DNA of 64,000 nucleotides from Chlamydoabsidia padenii (Eukaryota; Mucoromycota; Mucoromycetes; Mucorales; Cunninghamellaceae), in NCBI GenBank assembly GCA_025330725.1, contig JAIWND010000008.1:930001-994000 (forward strand), read 5' to 3'. This document shows, one piece after another, positions 36,201 through 48,659 of the stretch (positions within the stretch are counted from its first letter, which is position 1; each line of letters opens with the position of its first letter). Both the position numbers and the translations under genes were made by a program. The notes beneath the pieces were generated by a model, which did not search any database, was not told where the DNA came from, and saw nothing but the letters and a program-made list of their open reading frames with translations.

Positions 36201-37151
36201 CCCATCGCGTAGTACTAGCCGGCGTTCAACCACGGCAGCGTCAATAAATGAAGGTTTTGGTGTTGATTCAACAAGTACAAAGGTAAAGAAAAAGAAAAAA
36301 GAAAAACTTATGTTGAAGCTAATTCATGTCTAATCTAACTATTCTTTGCTTATCATCATAATGGATCCATTAAACTGTGTGCTCTGTGTCTAGAAAAGAC
36401 TACTCCAAGATACAACTCGATTAACTCTATTCAAACCTGCACATCGACAGCGACGCCAACACCATCTATCCATGACTCTCTCAGTATTGCGCACTCATCA
36501 CCACCATCATTGTCTCTCTCCTCTCTTCTTATACCTCAAAAACAGGAACCAGCAATAACAGCACGCGGGTATCTTCGTCATCGACAACATCACTCACGTT
36601 TATGCGAACTATGGCTTATGTCGGCTGAATGGTATCTGGCATTAAACGACCACCATGAAGCACTTCAAGCTATTTCGGAAGCGGAATCGGCATTTTCCGA
36701 TCATCCGGATGTATGGCTGCTTATGGGTCAAATCAATGATGCTAGCAACAATGCAGATCACAATGACGAACAACCACAACAAGATTCAGCTTCAACAATC
36801 CAGTATTTTGAAAAGGGGTTGCTCTTACAACCTGGGCATGTGGGCTGTCAATTGGCATTGGCTAAACTCTATATGAAAAAACAGATGTATTCCTTGGCTG
36901 AAGGCATCTTGACATCAATGACACAGGGACTTGGATGGCATTCTTCAGAAGCATGGTAAGTTGGACCGGTAAAGAAACAAAAGAAAAGATATTGATACAG
37001 CTTTTTGTTATACATATATAGGTACCTACTTGGCCAATTATACCATCAAACAGATCGACCCGAACATACCAAGGATTGCTTGTTTTATGCCCTGGATTTG
37101 GAAACATCACGACCTATTCAGCCCTTTGACATATTACCTCGGATCATATAG
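33233..37151 (+). CDS. YPP1: TTC7/YPP1-like TPR scaffold of PI4KIII-alpha complex
   Basis: Nine exons (33233-33362, 33447-33595, 33707-33851, 33938-34082, 34160-34547, 34641-35151, 35225-36282, about 36399-36955, 37022-37151) give about 1070 aa. Ypp1/TTC7 with Efr3 anchors the PI 4-kinase Stt4/PI4KA at the plasma membrane. The start is typical (KVHQIEKDIDAARCKGQW). TPR helices recur: ANVILARLFFECEEYDRALS, RLGEYEEAQYALQAYL, HYDKAISLLEQANTTWPDAW and AIYLIRRSLDLNMNHAPSWH. After a roughly 250-residue Ser-rich linker come WYLALNDHHEALQAISEAES, FEKGLLLQPGHVGCQLALAK and YLLGQLYHQTDRPE, ending PIQPFDILPRII. The acceptor of exon 8 is uncertain by a few bases: AAAAG at 36398, or TAG at 36393 with a different donor; both keep frame. 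The linker interrupts the helical solenoid more than in yeast. Confidence 0.88.
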
Positions 37152-37847
37152 CTAGTTTGTTCCCCATCCCCCTCTTGACATGTCTTTTTGCGACAATATC
37201 ATTGTCCATACACTACCTAGAAATAAACAATAAAACATAAATCTTCTTCTTCATTTAACACTTTTTGATAAAAACAACCTAATAAAATGATCCTCTTTAA
37301 CTCTTATATTTAACGACTTGTCTGTCAACCCTTCCAGAAGTAAAATCTCTATACATGGCATTCGAGCCCCGATAATGCAAGCATATTCAAATGTCAGGTA
37401 TTCTACTCAACCGCTACTTATCATTATATTGACTATGGTTTATCGATTGATCATTTCTAACCAACTTTGCTCAGGAAGCCAAGCGTTCAGACCCTTTAAT
37501 TGATGATCAGAATTGGGAATTGAACTTCATACAGAGGTAGCACCATCTTCTTTACTACTGTATATCACTATGTATCAAGTAATGATGAAGAAGTAATTAG
37601 TGAATGTAATTATTAAAGTAATACATACAGAAAAACAAGAAACAACATGGTGACACTAAAGGCCGATTGTGGACCATTATATTGGCAAGATGATTAAAGT
37701 TTTTTATTGTTTGTTTGATGGAGACATTGGTAAATGGGTAAAGAATAAAAGATGAGACTATCTACAAAAGAAGTGTATACACAAAATATATGAATGATGA
37801 AGGGGATGATTGTATAGTGGTCTTATTGGTATGATAACATCAATAAA
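37152..37847. other. spacer between converging TTC7/YPP1 and PSF2
   Basis: AT-rich tail-to-tail region with AATAAA signals (about 37222 and 37280). Nothing else seen. Confidence 0.5.
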
Positions 37848-38663
37848 TCAAGCGTCTGCTTGAAAGTCGAGTTTCCGCATTTCATCAAAAGCACGAGAGA
37901 AGAAGGGTCGAATTTCATTGATTTCCATAAAAGACATGTTATGCATCTACAAATATAAACAAGTTAGTCCTGCCCCCCCCCCGTATATGTGTTCTTACCC
38001 CCAGCCATCGATCATCCAGTGCCTCTAGACCAACACGAGCCTTTGATTGTCGTACTTCCCGTAAATCCTTCAAAAGTTTTCTAACTTGTTCAGCGTCAGG
38101 GATATCATCAGAAGCTCTATACAAAAGAAGATGATCCTAGTTAAGTTTCCTGACTTTTTATCTGACCCAAAAGTACTCACGTTTCCAATAACATGTGAGC
38201 CATTTCCATATAATGAAACGGTAGACTACAAAATTCTTCTTTGTTTTCTTCTTGTTCTAGTCGTTCCTTTAAATGATCTATTTCATATGAGACATTAGTT
38301 GATTGTTTAGGGTATTAATTGTATTATACTTTACCAGTTGTAAGCCAAGGAGGTGGGATCACTTTGCACTTTTGATTTTGTTTCATACTAAGAGCAAGCC
38401 ACAAGGGAACTTTGGTAGGTAATGGTGGACGGAATGGACCATAGGCTGCCTATATAGAAAAGAAAATAAAGAAGGTGATTATTTTTAGTAAAAAGTAGCT
38501 GAGAGAGTGAATGTTCGTATCTGTCAGGGTGTTCTTTAATTACCTGTATCATTTTCAAAACCGGCATTTTGTAAAGGGGCATGATAGAGATAGGTTCATT
38601 ACCTGCAATAAATTCGATTTCATCAGGAGTGAAGGCTGCCCGATGAAGTCTAGGAAGAGCCAT
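37848..38663 (-). CDS. PSF2: GINS complex subunit PSF2
   Basis: Five exons (38544-38663, 38335-38449, 38181-38277, 37999-38116, 37848-37946) give 182 aa, the normal Psf2 size. GINS is part of the CMG helicase at replication forks. Diagnostic segments are FTPDEIEFIAGNEPISIMP, FRPPLPTKVPLWLAL, CKVIPPPWL, PYHYMEMAHMLLE, RKLLKDLREVRQSKARVGL and MSFMEINEIRPFFSRAF. The start is the only Met before the conserved LHRAAFTPDE. A GGCGGGAATTAAAAC element lies about 85 bp upstream in sense orientation, within the 271-bp divergent promoter shared with the GT5 gene. Confidence 0.95.
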
Positions 38664-38745
38664 GGAAGTTTGATTTATGTAATAATGGAAAAAGGGAAAG
38701 AGCTTTAAACATATAAAAAAAAAAACACATACATTTTTGAATTCG

Positions 38746-38760
38746 TTTTAATTCCCGCCG
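38746..38760 (-). promoter_or_regulatory. GGCGGGAATTAAAAC element between PSF2 and GT5 gene
   Basis: In PSF2 orientation it reads CGGCGGGAATTAAAA, a form intermediate between the two recurring elements, about 85 bp upstream of the PSF2 ATG in a divergent promoter. Confidence 0.4.
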
Positions 38761-38934
38761 TGTCGGGCCAGATCTCCCCATCATTTATTCTGGGATTTTT
38801 CATTCATTCTTTTTGGATTTTCTTCTTTTTCTTTTCTTCAGCAAATACAAACAGTCCTTACACACTTTATTAACTATTGCTCTTTTATTCTTTTGGCACC
38901 AACTTGTTTAGTTCTCTTTATTACACTCTTGGAC

Positions 38935-41624
38935 ATGGACCGCTTTGTCTCCCAAAGACGACCGCAATTCTCACCATTACCAACTTTGAATCGTCAAACC
39001 ACCACAGGCTCTTCACCCTTCTTCACCAAATACGACAAGCGCTGGCGCTGGTGGCACATCTTATTCCTAGTGATCCTGGTGATCGCTCTGGTGGAAGCTA
39101 TCTTGATGCTTGTAGGTTATATCTTTATACACTTGCAACCTCCTTCTATACGAATAAGTAAGTAACAAGGAAAACTCGAACTCTTGTAAAAATATAATTA
39201 CTGACTCTTTTTTTTTTTTTTTCGTTTTGTTTAGCTTTACGGCAATACCCAAAGATCAAGTATCAACCATTAGAACAGACGACACTCTCAAACACAAAAT
39301 GGCGAAACAGTACCAGCGTATATCATGTCACCAAAGAATTCGGTCCGGCTACTATGGGCGGGATGGGGATGGTCTTGACAGCACTTGCCACGGAACAACA
39401 AAGGACTGGTCAAGTGGACGTGAACGTGGTCCTTCCTTATTACTCTTATTTGAAATACAAGCAAAAAAAAGAACGATTCCATAAGGTGGCGGATCTGGTC
39501 ATATATATACAAGATAAACAGCAACAACCACAGCACAGCGCGACTTTTAACACAGAATTCCCTCTATCTTCATCGTCAGCATTATCATCCTTGACATCAT
39601 CATCATCATCATTATCAGCATCAGCATTGACATATAAATCAGCATCATCATACAAATCAGCATATAAAACATCAACATCGTCATCAACATCGTCATCCAA
39701 ATCTAAATCATTTATGACTTCTATCACTGGTGAAGAAGAATCAAAACTACGACATCAGCAACTTCAACAACAGCAATGGGTCCCATTAGAGTTCCGTGTA
39801 ACCAAATGGAATTATGTGACAATAGCACCACCTGTGGCTGTGAATCGAACATCGTGGTATATCGACGATCAAGGCAATAATCAAACTTTACCGGCTGGTA
39901 TGCAACGTCCCTCCTTGAAACACGAAAAACTAACGGTGTATTTGATTGGTCCTGGTAATCGAACTCCCTTCAGTATGGCTTTCCGTGCACGAAATCCGGT
40001 GGAAATCTATAGCTCTCCGAAAGGTTTACCTCAAGAATGGAAAGATCAATACTTTCTCAAGGCGGCGGCGACCTTTTTATCCTTCCAAGCAAGTGCGGCC
40101 AGTCATGATCAATCTTTATTTGCTCCTCCTGGTGATCTGGTCTCGCCCTCAGGGGTGGATGTCGTACATATCCATGGTGCCACCAATGCTTATTTGGCTC
40201 ATTATTTGCAAGACCCCACTTTATGGAACACAGCTCTGCCCAAGCCTTCTGTGGTCTACACAATGCACGACTATCTCGACGAATTACAATACACAAATAC
40301 ATTGGCTAATGTACACAGGTTTGATTCTGGCCCTCCTCTTACCATGGATACTTCTTCTCCTTCTTCTTCTTTTGGCTCGGGGTATGGATCCAATTTAGTT
40401 TCCACTCGCATTGGCTCAACTCATTCGGTCAATGATGGAAATCATGGTTTGTCGACAATCGTACCAACCATACATGGGAATCGAATGTTTATGTCAAGTC
40501 TTGCTATTGATCTGGCTAATGTGGTCACTTTTGTCAGCCAAACGATGGCGAAGGAAATGGTGGAGGGACGAATGGATTTTTACCTCAAGGAACTGGTGAT
40601 GGACAACATACTACGTAAAGCGCAACATGGCCGATTCTTTGGTATCAGTAATGGTGTGGATTATCGTCATGCTCATCCATTCGAAAGCAAGCGACTGGCA
40701 AAAGCAAAACTGGCCTACCCTTCTTACGCTTGGCAACAGCTCACCCAATCAACTCTTGATGGACAGATCGCGGAACAGAGACAACAAGGATACATTCTCT
40801 CCAACAATTTGACAACGGACTACATATCAGCACAGAAGGATCGGGCTAAAAGGTGGTTGATTCGCAAAAAGTTTCTCTCTGAAAACGACAAGCATCGACA
40901 AATTGTCCTTTTCGTCGGTCGATTCCAATTCAACAAGGGCTTAGCCAGCTTTGACCGGGCGATCAAGGCATTCATCAAACACAATATGATCTTGGTGATT
41001 ATCGGTCAACCTAACAATTATCCTCTGGAACGAGTCAAGCATTGGCAACAACAGTATCCGGATCATGTTCATGTCTTGACAACAGCACAGGAACAGAAAT
41101 CATGGCTAATGTATGTGCGTGCTGCGACGGATCTTGTATTTGTACCCAGTTTGACCGAAAGCTTTGGTTTAGTGGCGGCCGAAGGTATGATGTTTGGTTG
41201 TCCTGTTTTATCGACCGGGGTGGGTGGATTGAAGGAATTTTTGGTGGATCGACCACACGGAACGACGACGGTACCTGCTAGTATGTTTGATCAACACCCA
41301 TACAATGCTTATCTTTATCACTTGGAGGACACATTGGACGAACAAAGTTTGGAAAAGGCCATTGAAGACGCTGCTCGGGATTACCTTTATCTTCACAAGA
41401 ACAGGGCAGCAAGGGAACTTTTTACGCTACAAATGATCGACAATGCTCTTGCCTTGGGCTGGCGGCGGCGACCGAAACCTACACCCCACAACGGATATCA
41501 ACAACCGATTCAACATGGTGGTAAACTCGATGGACCAGTCTATGATTATTTGCGTATCTACAACATTGCCATTCAAGATCAATACAACAAAAGCAATATT
41601 GGGATCAAGAATACTCTTCTTTAA
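38935..41624 (+). CDS. Membrane-anchored GT5 (starch/glycogen-synthase-like) glycosyltransferase
   Basis: Two exons (38935-39157 and 39235-41624) give 870 aa. A short basic cytoplasmic N-terminus and one signal-anchor helix (WHILFLVILVIALVEAILML) indicate a type II membrane protein. The lumenal part is a GT-B enzyme of the starch-synthase group: VYHVTKEFGPATMGGMGMV, VVHIHGATNAYLAHYL, YTMHDYLDELQY, VTFVSQTMAKEM, FGISNGVDYRHAHPF, IVLFVGRFQFNKGLASFD and TESFGLVAAEGMMFGCP with the E-x7-E pair. A Ser/Lys/Tyr-rich insert (about 39560-39720) interrupts the N-terminal half. Standalone membrane GT5 proteins differ from the cytosolic GT3 glycogen synthase of fungi and from the large Ags1 alpha-glucan synthases. 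Product and donor sugar are unknown; a wall alpha-glucan or secretory glycan is inference. Confidence 0.85.
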
Positions 41625-42411
41625 TATAGGAATGTTAGTTAGAATAGAATTGTGTATACTCGAAATAGATGATTTATTGTGTCCTGCATGTTACTTAATA
41701 AACTCATACCATGATACCATTTGTATTGTCTTGTCTTGATTGTTTTATCACACCGTATAACATGTCCTACTTGAACCCCTGATTTTTTTTTTAACTTTCG
41801 GGAGTGCCTGTGTCACGGGCCGGGATTTGAATTTCACTTGTCCATTGTGAGATCTTTCTCCACGTGGACAATGTTAAAAAAAAAAAAGACTGAAAACAAT
41901 TTCAATAGTCTATAGGAGTTGGGGAGTACATTTATAAATGGTGAAACACAGGAATGAAGGTTATTGCTTGCAAAATACTTTTTTGAAAGGTCCAGAGGTT
42001 TTCAAATGCCGATAGTTCATGCATCCTCATTGGTGTCCCCCTGGGCATTGTTGACTTTGCCATGATCTGGAAGATAATATACCAAGCCCAGAGGTTGTGA
42101 GTATACTGCATGATGATAGCATGTCAATCCCCAAAACAAGTAAACGTCTATTGGGCAAGTAAAGATACCAACTAGCCAACAAGATATTACATTTATATAT
42201 AAAAGTACATACTTTATTAGGTAATGATTAACTATTTTGATAATCTAGTATAGAGGGTGGTAAGGATTATAATATAGATGTATGACTAGGAGGAGGGAAG
42301 TTATGATGGTCAAGTATCGGGATGTAGCAAATTATTGACCAGCAAATCTATCCTAACATAAAAACAAAGTGAAATTGTTAGTCATCCGACAAAATGGAAT
42401 ACATGATCATG
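41625..42411. other. spacer between converging GT5 and bZIP genes
   Basis: Contains CCGGGATTTGAA at 41820-41831, a one-mismatch copy of the recurring 12-mer, about 195 bp after the GT5 stop, and an A run at 41876-41887. No gene seen. Confidence 0.4.
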
Positions 42412-44398
42412 TTATAATTTACCGTATCTTGGTTGACTTGAGTTTGATAGCATGTTTTCCCAAGGATTTTTTGAATGATGTTGTGATGATGATGCTGGAG
42501 GTATATTGTTCGTATTGGCAGAATGAGGTGATGAGGTAGGATCACCCAGTCTACAGTCCGTGCTAGAAGAGGAGGTTGAATTTGTCGGTAATAAATACCC
42601 ATTTGTCAATCGGACGGGCTCGAAGGAATCATCATGTTGATTGGGTGAAGTGGGTTGGCCCAAAAAGGCACTGTTCCTATCATCCTCTTGTTGTTGATTT
42701 TCCCGTCGCTTTTGTTCCAATTTACTGAATTCCACCCCGAGATAAGATGATAGATCAGCTACATCAAACCCAGAAGAAGGTGATTTTGATTGTTGTTGTT
42801 GTTGCTGCTGCTGGTGTTGATTTTCTAAAGCAGGTATATTGGCCAAAGCAGTTGTATCGACGTGATCTGATGGATTAGTGTAACCCCATGATGTTGTTGA
42901 TTCCTTTTTGTTGCTTCCCATACTATATGCTTGTTGCCGGATCCTGTCTTTATCGTCGTCGTTATCCATTACCACAGAGCTGTTCTTATCCCTTGCCAAG
43001 TCATTTTCCAAATCATTCAATCCTTGTAGTCGTCGCCAACGATTAGTGGTCCGTCTGAGTGTGTAATCAATGGTTAAAAACCAATACTTTTCAAAGAATG
43101 CTTTAGGAAGTCTACCACAAAAGACAGCGTTAGTTTAAATCATATATTGCCCGGATAATATAATTACTTACTGCCAGTTTGCTGCTACGCCAGGATCATC
43201 GCCGTGAAAGACAGCACCGTGAAGAATACAGTTGAAACAGTCATCCAAATCAAATTGTTCCCGAAACAAGATCATACGATCACGCATATGTGGTGTAGGA
43301 ATCAAGTCAATCCTGGGATCATGAGGTATGGTCAACTAAAAAAAAAAAAAAAAAAAAAAAAAGAGTTAAAAAGAATTTAGTTAATGCTCTGTCATTGTTT
43401 TCATACTGATTTACCTGTAAGATCGATGGTTGGATGCTAAAAGGTATAGAGTCCATCCGAGCACAAGCAGACTGAAGTCGCAGGCGTAGTCGTAGAGTTT
43501 GAATGGCAGCTAAATTGGAGGTGATTGGTTCAACAGAAGGTGCTTGTGGTATTGTCGGTGTAATCGAATGACCATCCAAACGAGGTCGTTCCACTGGTGA
43601 TAATGTTGGCATCGGCAAGTTTCCATCCTCGTCCCTTTCTGATGATACCCTTGTGTGTTTATGTGAAGGTGTGTTTGGTGCAGAGCTTTGTGATCTTGGT
43701 GAACTAGTGTTGTGCAAATGATCATTATCGCTAGGTAAACAAGTATCATGGTGTTGCCGATACCGTTCAAAAGGGTGTGTGATGGATTGTGATGGTGGGA
43801 ATTGCTGTTGAGAGACATCGTCCTTGGTCACAGTATAGGTACCAGAAGATAGATACCGATCACGTTGCTTGATAGAGTGCCTGTATCCAGAGAGCTGTGT
43901 TGGAGTTGGTAATTTGCTGTTGGCGTTTAAACGAAGATAGGCAGAGATGGGTTCCGGTGTCGATTGAGCCATCAATGAGAGTGCTTGTTCACTGACAAAA
44001 GGACTATGTTGAGGAATAACGAGATTGTGTTGATAGCAGACCAGTTGTAAAGTCAAGACGATTCCTTTTAAATACCAGTTTTCAGACTTTATGATTTCCG
44101 CATCCTGCTTAAGTTGTTCGTTCTCCAAAAACAGTTTGTCTCGTTGTGTCCGAATTTGTTTAATGGCCACCTCCAGTTCACGCATATGTCGTTCTTTTCG
44201 TTCCCGGAATGCACGTTGGGCTGCACGATTTTGAGCTTTTCGCAGAGCTGGCGAAGCAGGATTGGGTTTTCGGCCAGGCTTCTTTCGTATTTTCGTAGGT
44301 CGATCTGTTGAATCCCGGTCTTGTTGTTCCATGGAGAAGGTAAAAGGAGAAGGAACATCATCCATATCCATGTCTGTGTCCGCATCAAAGTCAATCAT
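42412..44398 (-). CDS. bZIP transcription factor with DUF3425-like C-domain
   Basis: Three exons (43415-44398, 43172-43335, 42412-43111) give 615 aa. After an acidic N-terminus comes a basic region, KPGRKPNPASPALRKAQNR then AAQRAFRERKERHM, with the N-x7-R signature NRAAQRAFR of the fungal Yap/Pap1 group. A leucine zipper follows (LEVAIKQIRTQRDKLFLENE). After a Ser/Pro/His-rich stretch, a second conserved block spans exons 1-3: DPRIDLIPTPHMRDRM, LDDCFNCILHGAVFHGDDPG and LPKAFFEKYWFLTIDYTLR. This is the DUF3425-type domain common in fungal bZIPs. The C-terminal region is Gln/Ser-rich. A possible donor near 42419 would only change the last codons. An exact GCGGGATTTGAA lies 141 bp upstream. The regulated pathway is unknown. 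Confidence 0.88.
43338..43362. repeat. 25-nt A run forming the acceptor tract of bZIP intron 1
   Basis: On the sense strand it is T25 immediately followed by AG, so the whole 3' splice region is homopolymeric. Confidence 0.85.
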
Positions 44399-44538
44399 AG
44401 TAATTAAAAGTGTATAAGGGGGGAATTAAAAAAAGTAAAAAGTAAAAGGAAGCGAGAGAATAAAATTGCGGAGCTCAGTATTAGTTTTTACTTTTCGAAA
44501 AAAAAAAAAAAAAAAAAAAAAAAAAGGAGAAATCATAG

Positions 44539-44550
44539 TTCAAATCCCGC
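44539..44550 (-). promoter_or_regulatory. GCGGGATTTGAA element, exact copy upstream of bZIP
   Basis: Exact 12-mer in sense orientation 141 bp before the bZIP ATG, just outside a poly-A run. Confidence 0.5.
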
Positions 44551-45098
44551 TATGGACGCATGGGAAAATATGCAGATGGTTGCACTGATGGTTCTCTTCT
44601 CCTTTTGTTTCAGATGATTAAATGAACGTATGAATTTCATCAAACCATCGTTTTGAAAAGAGCCTATAGAAGGATCCATTCATGATCACTGGAATCAAAA
44701 ACAAGTTACAAGCAGTCCTTGTCATTTGATATAAAGTTGCTTTGAGAGTTACACGACATTTTCAACATCCGACCGGGGTTATTGTTTCCATTCATCACCG
44801 TCAGTCGGTCTTATTACCCCACCCGCCCTGATGATTGCTGTGACATCAAGAGTACCTATGTAAGTAATGGCGTCTGGTTTAAGTAAATGGACACTAACTC
44901 ATATGAAGTAAATATCCGGCTATTCATGCGGACGGTGGATTCCCGATTCATTCATGCAACTGTTTTCAATGGGTAAATCCTAGTTTTTTGCGCCTACCCC
45001 TGGGAAGGATTTGACACATGGATCATTACTTGGTAAGTATCACCAGCTGTGGAATCATGAGTGTCCTGTTTTTTTTTGTGGGGCGATCGAGTGCATAT

Positions 45099-45110
45099 TT
45101 CAAATCCCGC
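45099..45110 (-). promoter_or_regulatory. GCGGGATTTGAA element, exact copy (distal)
   Basis: Exact 12-mer about 700 bp upstream of the bZIP ATG and 265 bp downstream of the ATG22 stop; its target, if any, is unclear. Confidence 0.4.
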
Positions 45111-45373
45111 ATTCACCCCTTGACTTGTCATAGACAAAGGCAAGTATATCGCCTATGTAATAGCACATCTAAGTGTCAAATACATTGAAATAAACACACA
45201 GTAGACAAAATTAATACAAAGATAGATATACTTTATTGTAAGATATGTATTAGGTTATACCATAAAAGGGGGAAGAGGAGAAGTGTAATATACAAAGAGA
45301 AGGAAGGGATGTAAACTAAACTATAGGTATATAAAATCACAGACCTGATAAAAAAATATAAGGAATTGTATAA

Positions 45374-47444
45374 TTAAGCTACTTTTTGATCAGAGATGGA
45401 CACCTTTTCGATAGAGGAAGATACACATTGAGTTTTTTCATGATCTTGGCTATCACTAGAGAGATTATCCAATTGGCATCGCAAGGCAGCCGCTTCTTCA
45501 CGTTCCACTTCACGGTAGTATTCTTCTATATCCAACTTGGCCTTGTCCACATCCACAAAAAAGAGAATACCCAGGCCGACGACAAAGAAGACCAGCACCA
45601 CTGCCCAGCCCGTGTAGATGTTGGAGGTTCTTTCGGTCAGAGCCCCAATGATGACAGGACCCACAAAACTTGCACCCCTACCAAAGGTACCAAAAAGACC
45701 AAAAAAGAGATTTTCCTTGCCCTTTGGAATGATTTCACTTAACATGGTTTGTTGCCAAGCCCAAATGGGAGCACTGAATAGTCCTGTTAATAATAATAAT
45801 AAAAGGAGAGTTAATTGATTGTCCTTGTATTGATATCAATGTGTATTTACCTGACCAGACATAAAAGAGCCATAATTCCCAGGTGTTCTTGAATCCAAAG
45901 TTATCCAACCCGATACCAAAACAACCCCAGATAGCCATGACACCAGACAAGACGATGATGATGATCAAATTGTGTTTTGTGCGCACACCAAATCGTTTGG
46001 AGATATACAAGAAGAAGAGACAGCCAACGATAGAAGAGACAGCAGACGCCAGATTGAGGATCGTAGTTTGACGAGCACTAAATTGAGTGATGTTGCCTTG
46101 AATAATACCGATCATTTGGTTTGTGCTTGCTACTGCATCCGAAAACAGAAGGTAGGAGAAGATGTAGATAAACAAGTATTTGAATCGACGTCCTTCCCTA
46201 CAGTCAAATAGTTAGTATACACACATTCTTATGTTTCATCCATCTTACCTAATAGCCTGAATAATGGATTTCCAACCAATAGTAAAGTGACTTTCTCCAG
46301 GAGGAAGATCGGGACCACGTCGGCCACTGGGTTGTGCCAAAAAGTAGGGTATCATATTGACGATGAAGTAACCAGCACATACCACCGTGGCAATATAATT
46401 AAAGATGGGTGCATTACCAAGGACAGGTTCAACACCAGGAGGGAAATCATAGTTGGAATAAGCACTATAAGAGGCACCAGAGAGTACACCTACAAATACA
46501 AATAGTATGATTAAGTACAAGTAAAGTGTAAACGGGGGGGGAGGGTTCTTACCAGTGACGACCAGGAAGCCAATGTTTGAGAATGTTGCAGAGATGGCAG
46601 ATACATGATTTCTCCAACGTTCCACCACGGCTAGTTTTTCACCTTTTGATATAGTTGGATCTGCTCTTGCCACACGTACAACCGGAAGGTTATCACTATG
46701 TCCAAAAAAAAAAAAAAAAAAAGTAAAAGAGAAGCGGAGAAATAAAAAGTCAGCCAGATATCGTTATTTTAAAAATGATAGCCTGTGTTACCTTAAAGTA
46801 GGGAATGCTGCACCATAAAACACCAAGCAAGTACCATAACCCACCAACCCCACCACATCCAAAGCCAGCATGCCTCTCCAGTTTGTACCATCATCATTGA
46901 CAAATACGATAGGTAATAATTGACAGGCACAAGTGATGATAGTGGCCAGTAATAAGATGTATCGGTTCCATTTGCCATAATCCGCCAGAGATCCAAAGGT
47001 GGTAAAGAGTAAGAATTGCATGGAGAAGGAGAGGGCTTGAATATACAACATCATGGATTGAACAGGCACACTTCCTGTCCCCCAACTAATATTACATGGA
47101 CCTTGAGAATCAGGACAGCCTTTGATTTCAGGGTGAGCAGGATCAACAAAACCTCCCTGGAATGCCAGTGATTGTAAAATGTTGGTCATATAAGAATTCA
47201 TAGTAAACCCATTGTTCTTTTAAAAAAAAATCATTAGTATGTGTGTATATTTGACAAACTGTTGCCAACTTACCCCATTGTAATACAAGTAATAGCCCCA
47301 GAGTTCCCATCGTGTAGCAGGTGGTTGTGATTTGACAATGATACCAGCATCAGTACTGACATCCACTTGATCTTCATTAGCATCAAACGGATTAGCACGA
47401 ATTTGATCTTTTAAAGAGTAGGACAAGTCTTCTTTTTCTGTCAT
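45374..47444 (-). CDS. ATG22: Vacuolar amino-acid effluxer ATG22-like (MFS)
   Basis: Six exons (47274-47444, 46792-47216, 46553-46695, 46249-46489, 45851-46197, 45374-45783) give 578 aa. Yeast Atg22 releases amino acids from the vacuole after autophagic breakdown. Conserved segments are ELWGYYLYYNGNNGF, TMNSYMTNILQSLAFQGG, SFSMQFLLFTTFGSLADYG, GTCLVFYGAAFPTL, SNIGFLVV, GRRFKYLFIYIFSYLLFSDA, SIVGCLFFLYISKRFG and WAWQQTMLSEIIPKGKENL with FGLFGTFGRGASFVGP. About twelve membrane helices and a cytosolic C-terminus rich in Glu are visible. The large loop typical of Atg22 lies after the fourth helix (LPVVRVARADPTISKGEK). Together with the AVT3-like gene, the window encodes two likely vacuolar amino-acid exporters. 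Confidence 0.93.
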
Positions 47445-48659
47445 GAGTATGTTGAGAAGAAGAAGAAGAGAAAGAAAAGTTGAAAAAAGGGAGGAGCAGA
47501 TTTCATATTTGTAGGCAAAAAAAAAAAGGAAACTCCGCTCTCCCTACGTACTCTTTTACAAGCAACCAAAAAAGGGTTCCGAGGACCCTTCTTTTATTAT
47601 AAATATCATTCATCTTTTTCTTTAGCCGTAAAGTTCGGTCAGTTTTAAGGTGCATGATTGGTGCCTCAAGCTGACAAATGTTGATACCCCGTCTGTTTTC
47701 TCTCTCTTTCTCCACACGCATGACCCCACAAAGTTTTTTTTTTTTTTTTTTTAAATCATCATCATCATGTCACATTGGTGAAACGTACTTACCTATACAT
47801 TCCCATTATTCAAAAAAGATATCAATCACTCATATCATCACTGCTCTTTAGGAGATCCACCACTTTTGCCCAAGATGAGAACTCCAAACAACACATGTCA
47901 CTTGTAACTGATAACAAAACACAACTGATATGTGTGAAGATCGGGAAATTAATCTTGTTAACTGAGTGGGAACCTTCTTTTGCGGGTATAAACCTTCTTC
48001 ACCCTGAATAAGGGTCGACTTGACAACGGAGTTCAAATATCACCCGGATTTCGGATGATGTGGGTTTTTTTATTATTACAAGCATTAAACAAGTCTATTC
48101 TATAGCAAGTCGAAACTAGGGATCCAAATACATAGGTGTAAATTATAGTCCAAGTTAATAGGGTGCCACTAAAAGGGGAAGAGAGAGAAAGAAAGAAAGA
48201 GAGAGAGTAAAGGCAGATCATGAATGAGGAAATACATCCCCACATTTCCCCGCCAATATAATAAATGCGCGGGGTCCCCGGTTATCCAAACGTTTATCCA
48301 CCAATGACTGAGATTCGATGGTTGTAGTATGTGTACCAACCATTACCGACCGTTCTTTGTTTGTTCCTATAACTATGTGAATTTATCCTACTTGTCTATT
48401 GTTGTTCCCTTGTTGATATTGTTCGTGGATAGACCATTGTTCATGGCATCATTAGTACCAATGCTGATGATCATATTTGTTTTGTTGATGTTGTTGTCTA
48501 TTATCAAATCATAAATGTGAAGATCAACGATGACATAATAAAGAAGGATACCAAATGGATACATAATGTTTTTTATTTATTTATTTAAGAATGATATATA
48601 ATACTAAATAAACATACTTGGGGAGAGAGAAGGGGAAGAGAGGAATGACCAACCTAGTA
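47445..48659. other. spacer upstream of ATG22, 3' of RPA1
   Basis: Contains GATACCCCGTCTG (about 47681-47693; on the ATG22 strand CAGACGGGGTATC, loosely like the recurring element), a T run (47735-47752) and a GC-rich patch around 48268-48282. A short hydrophobic frame at 48329-48514 has no support. Confidence 0.4.

Larger units (their letters stand above)
44399..45373. other. spacer upstream of bZIP, 3' of ATG22
   Basis: Contains an A run (about 44500-44525) and two exact copies of the recurring element pointing toward the bZIP gene (44539-44550 and 45099-45110). No gene seen. Confidence 0.45.

Noticed and set aside
48329..48514. 61-codon hydrophobic frame upstream of ATG22
   Set aside because: AT-rich spacer translated as hydrophobic residues by chance; no signal peptide organisation or conserved motif.
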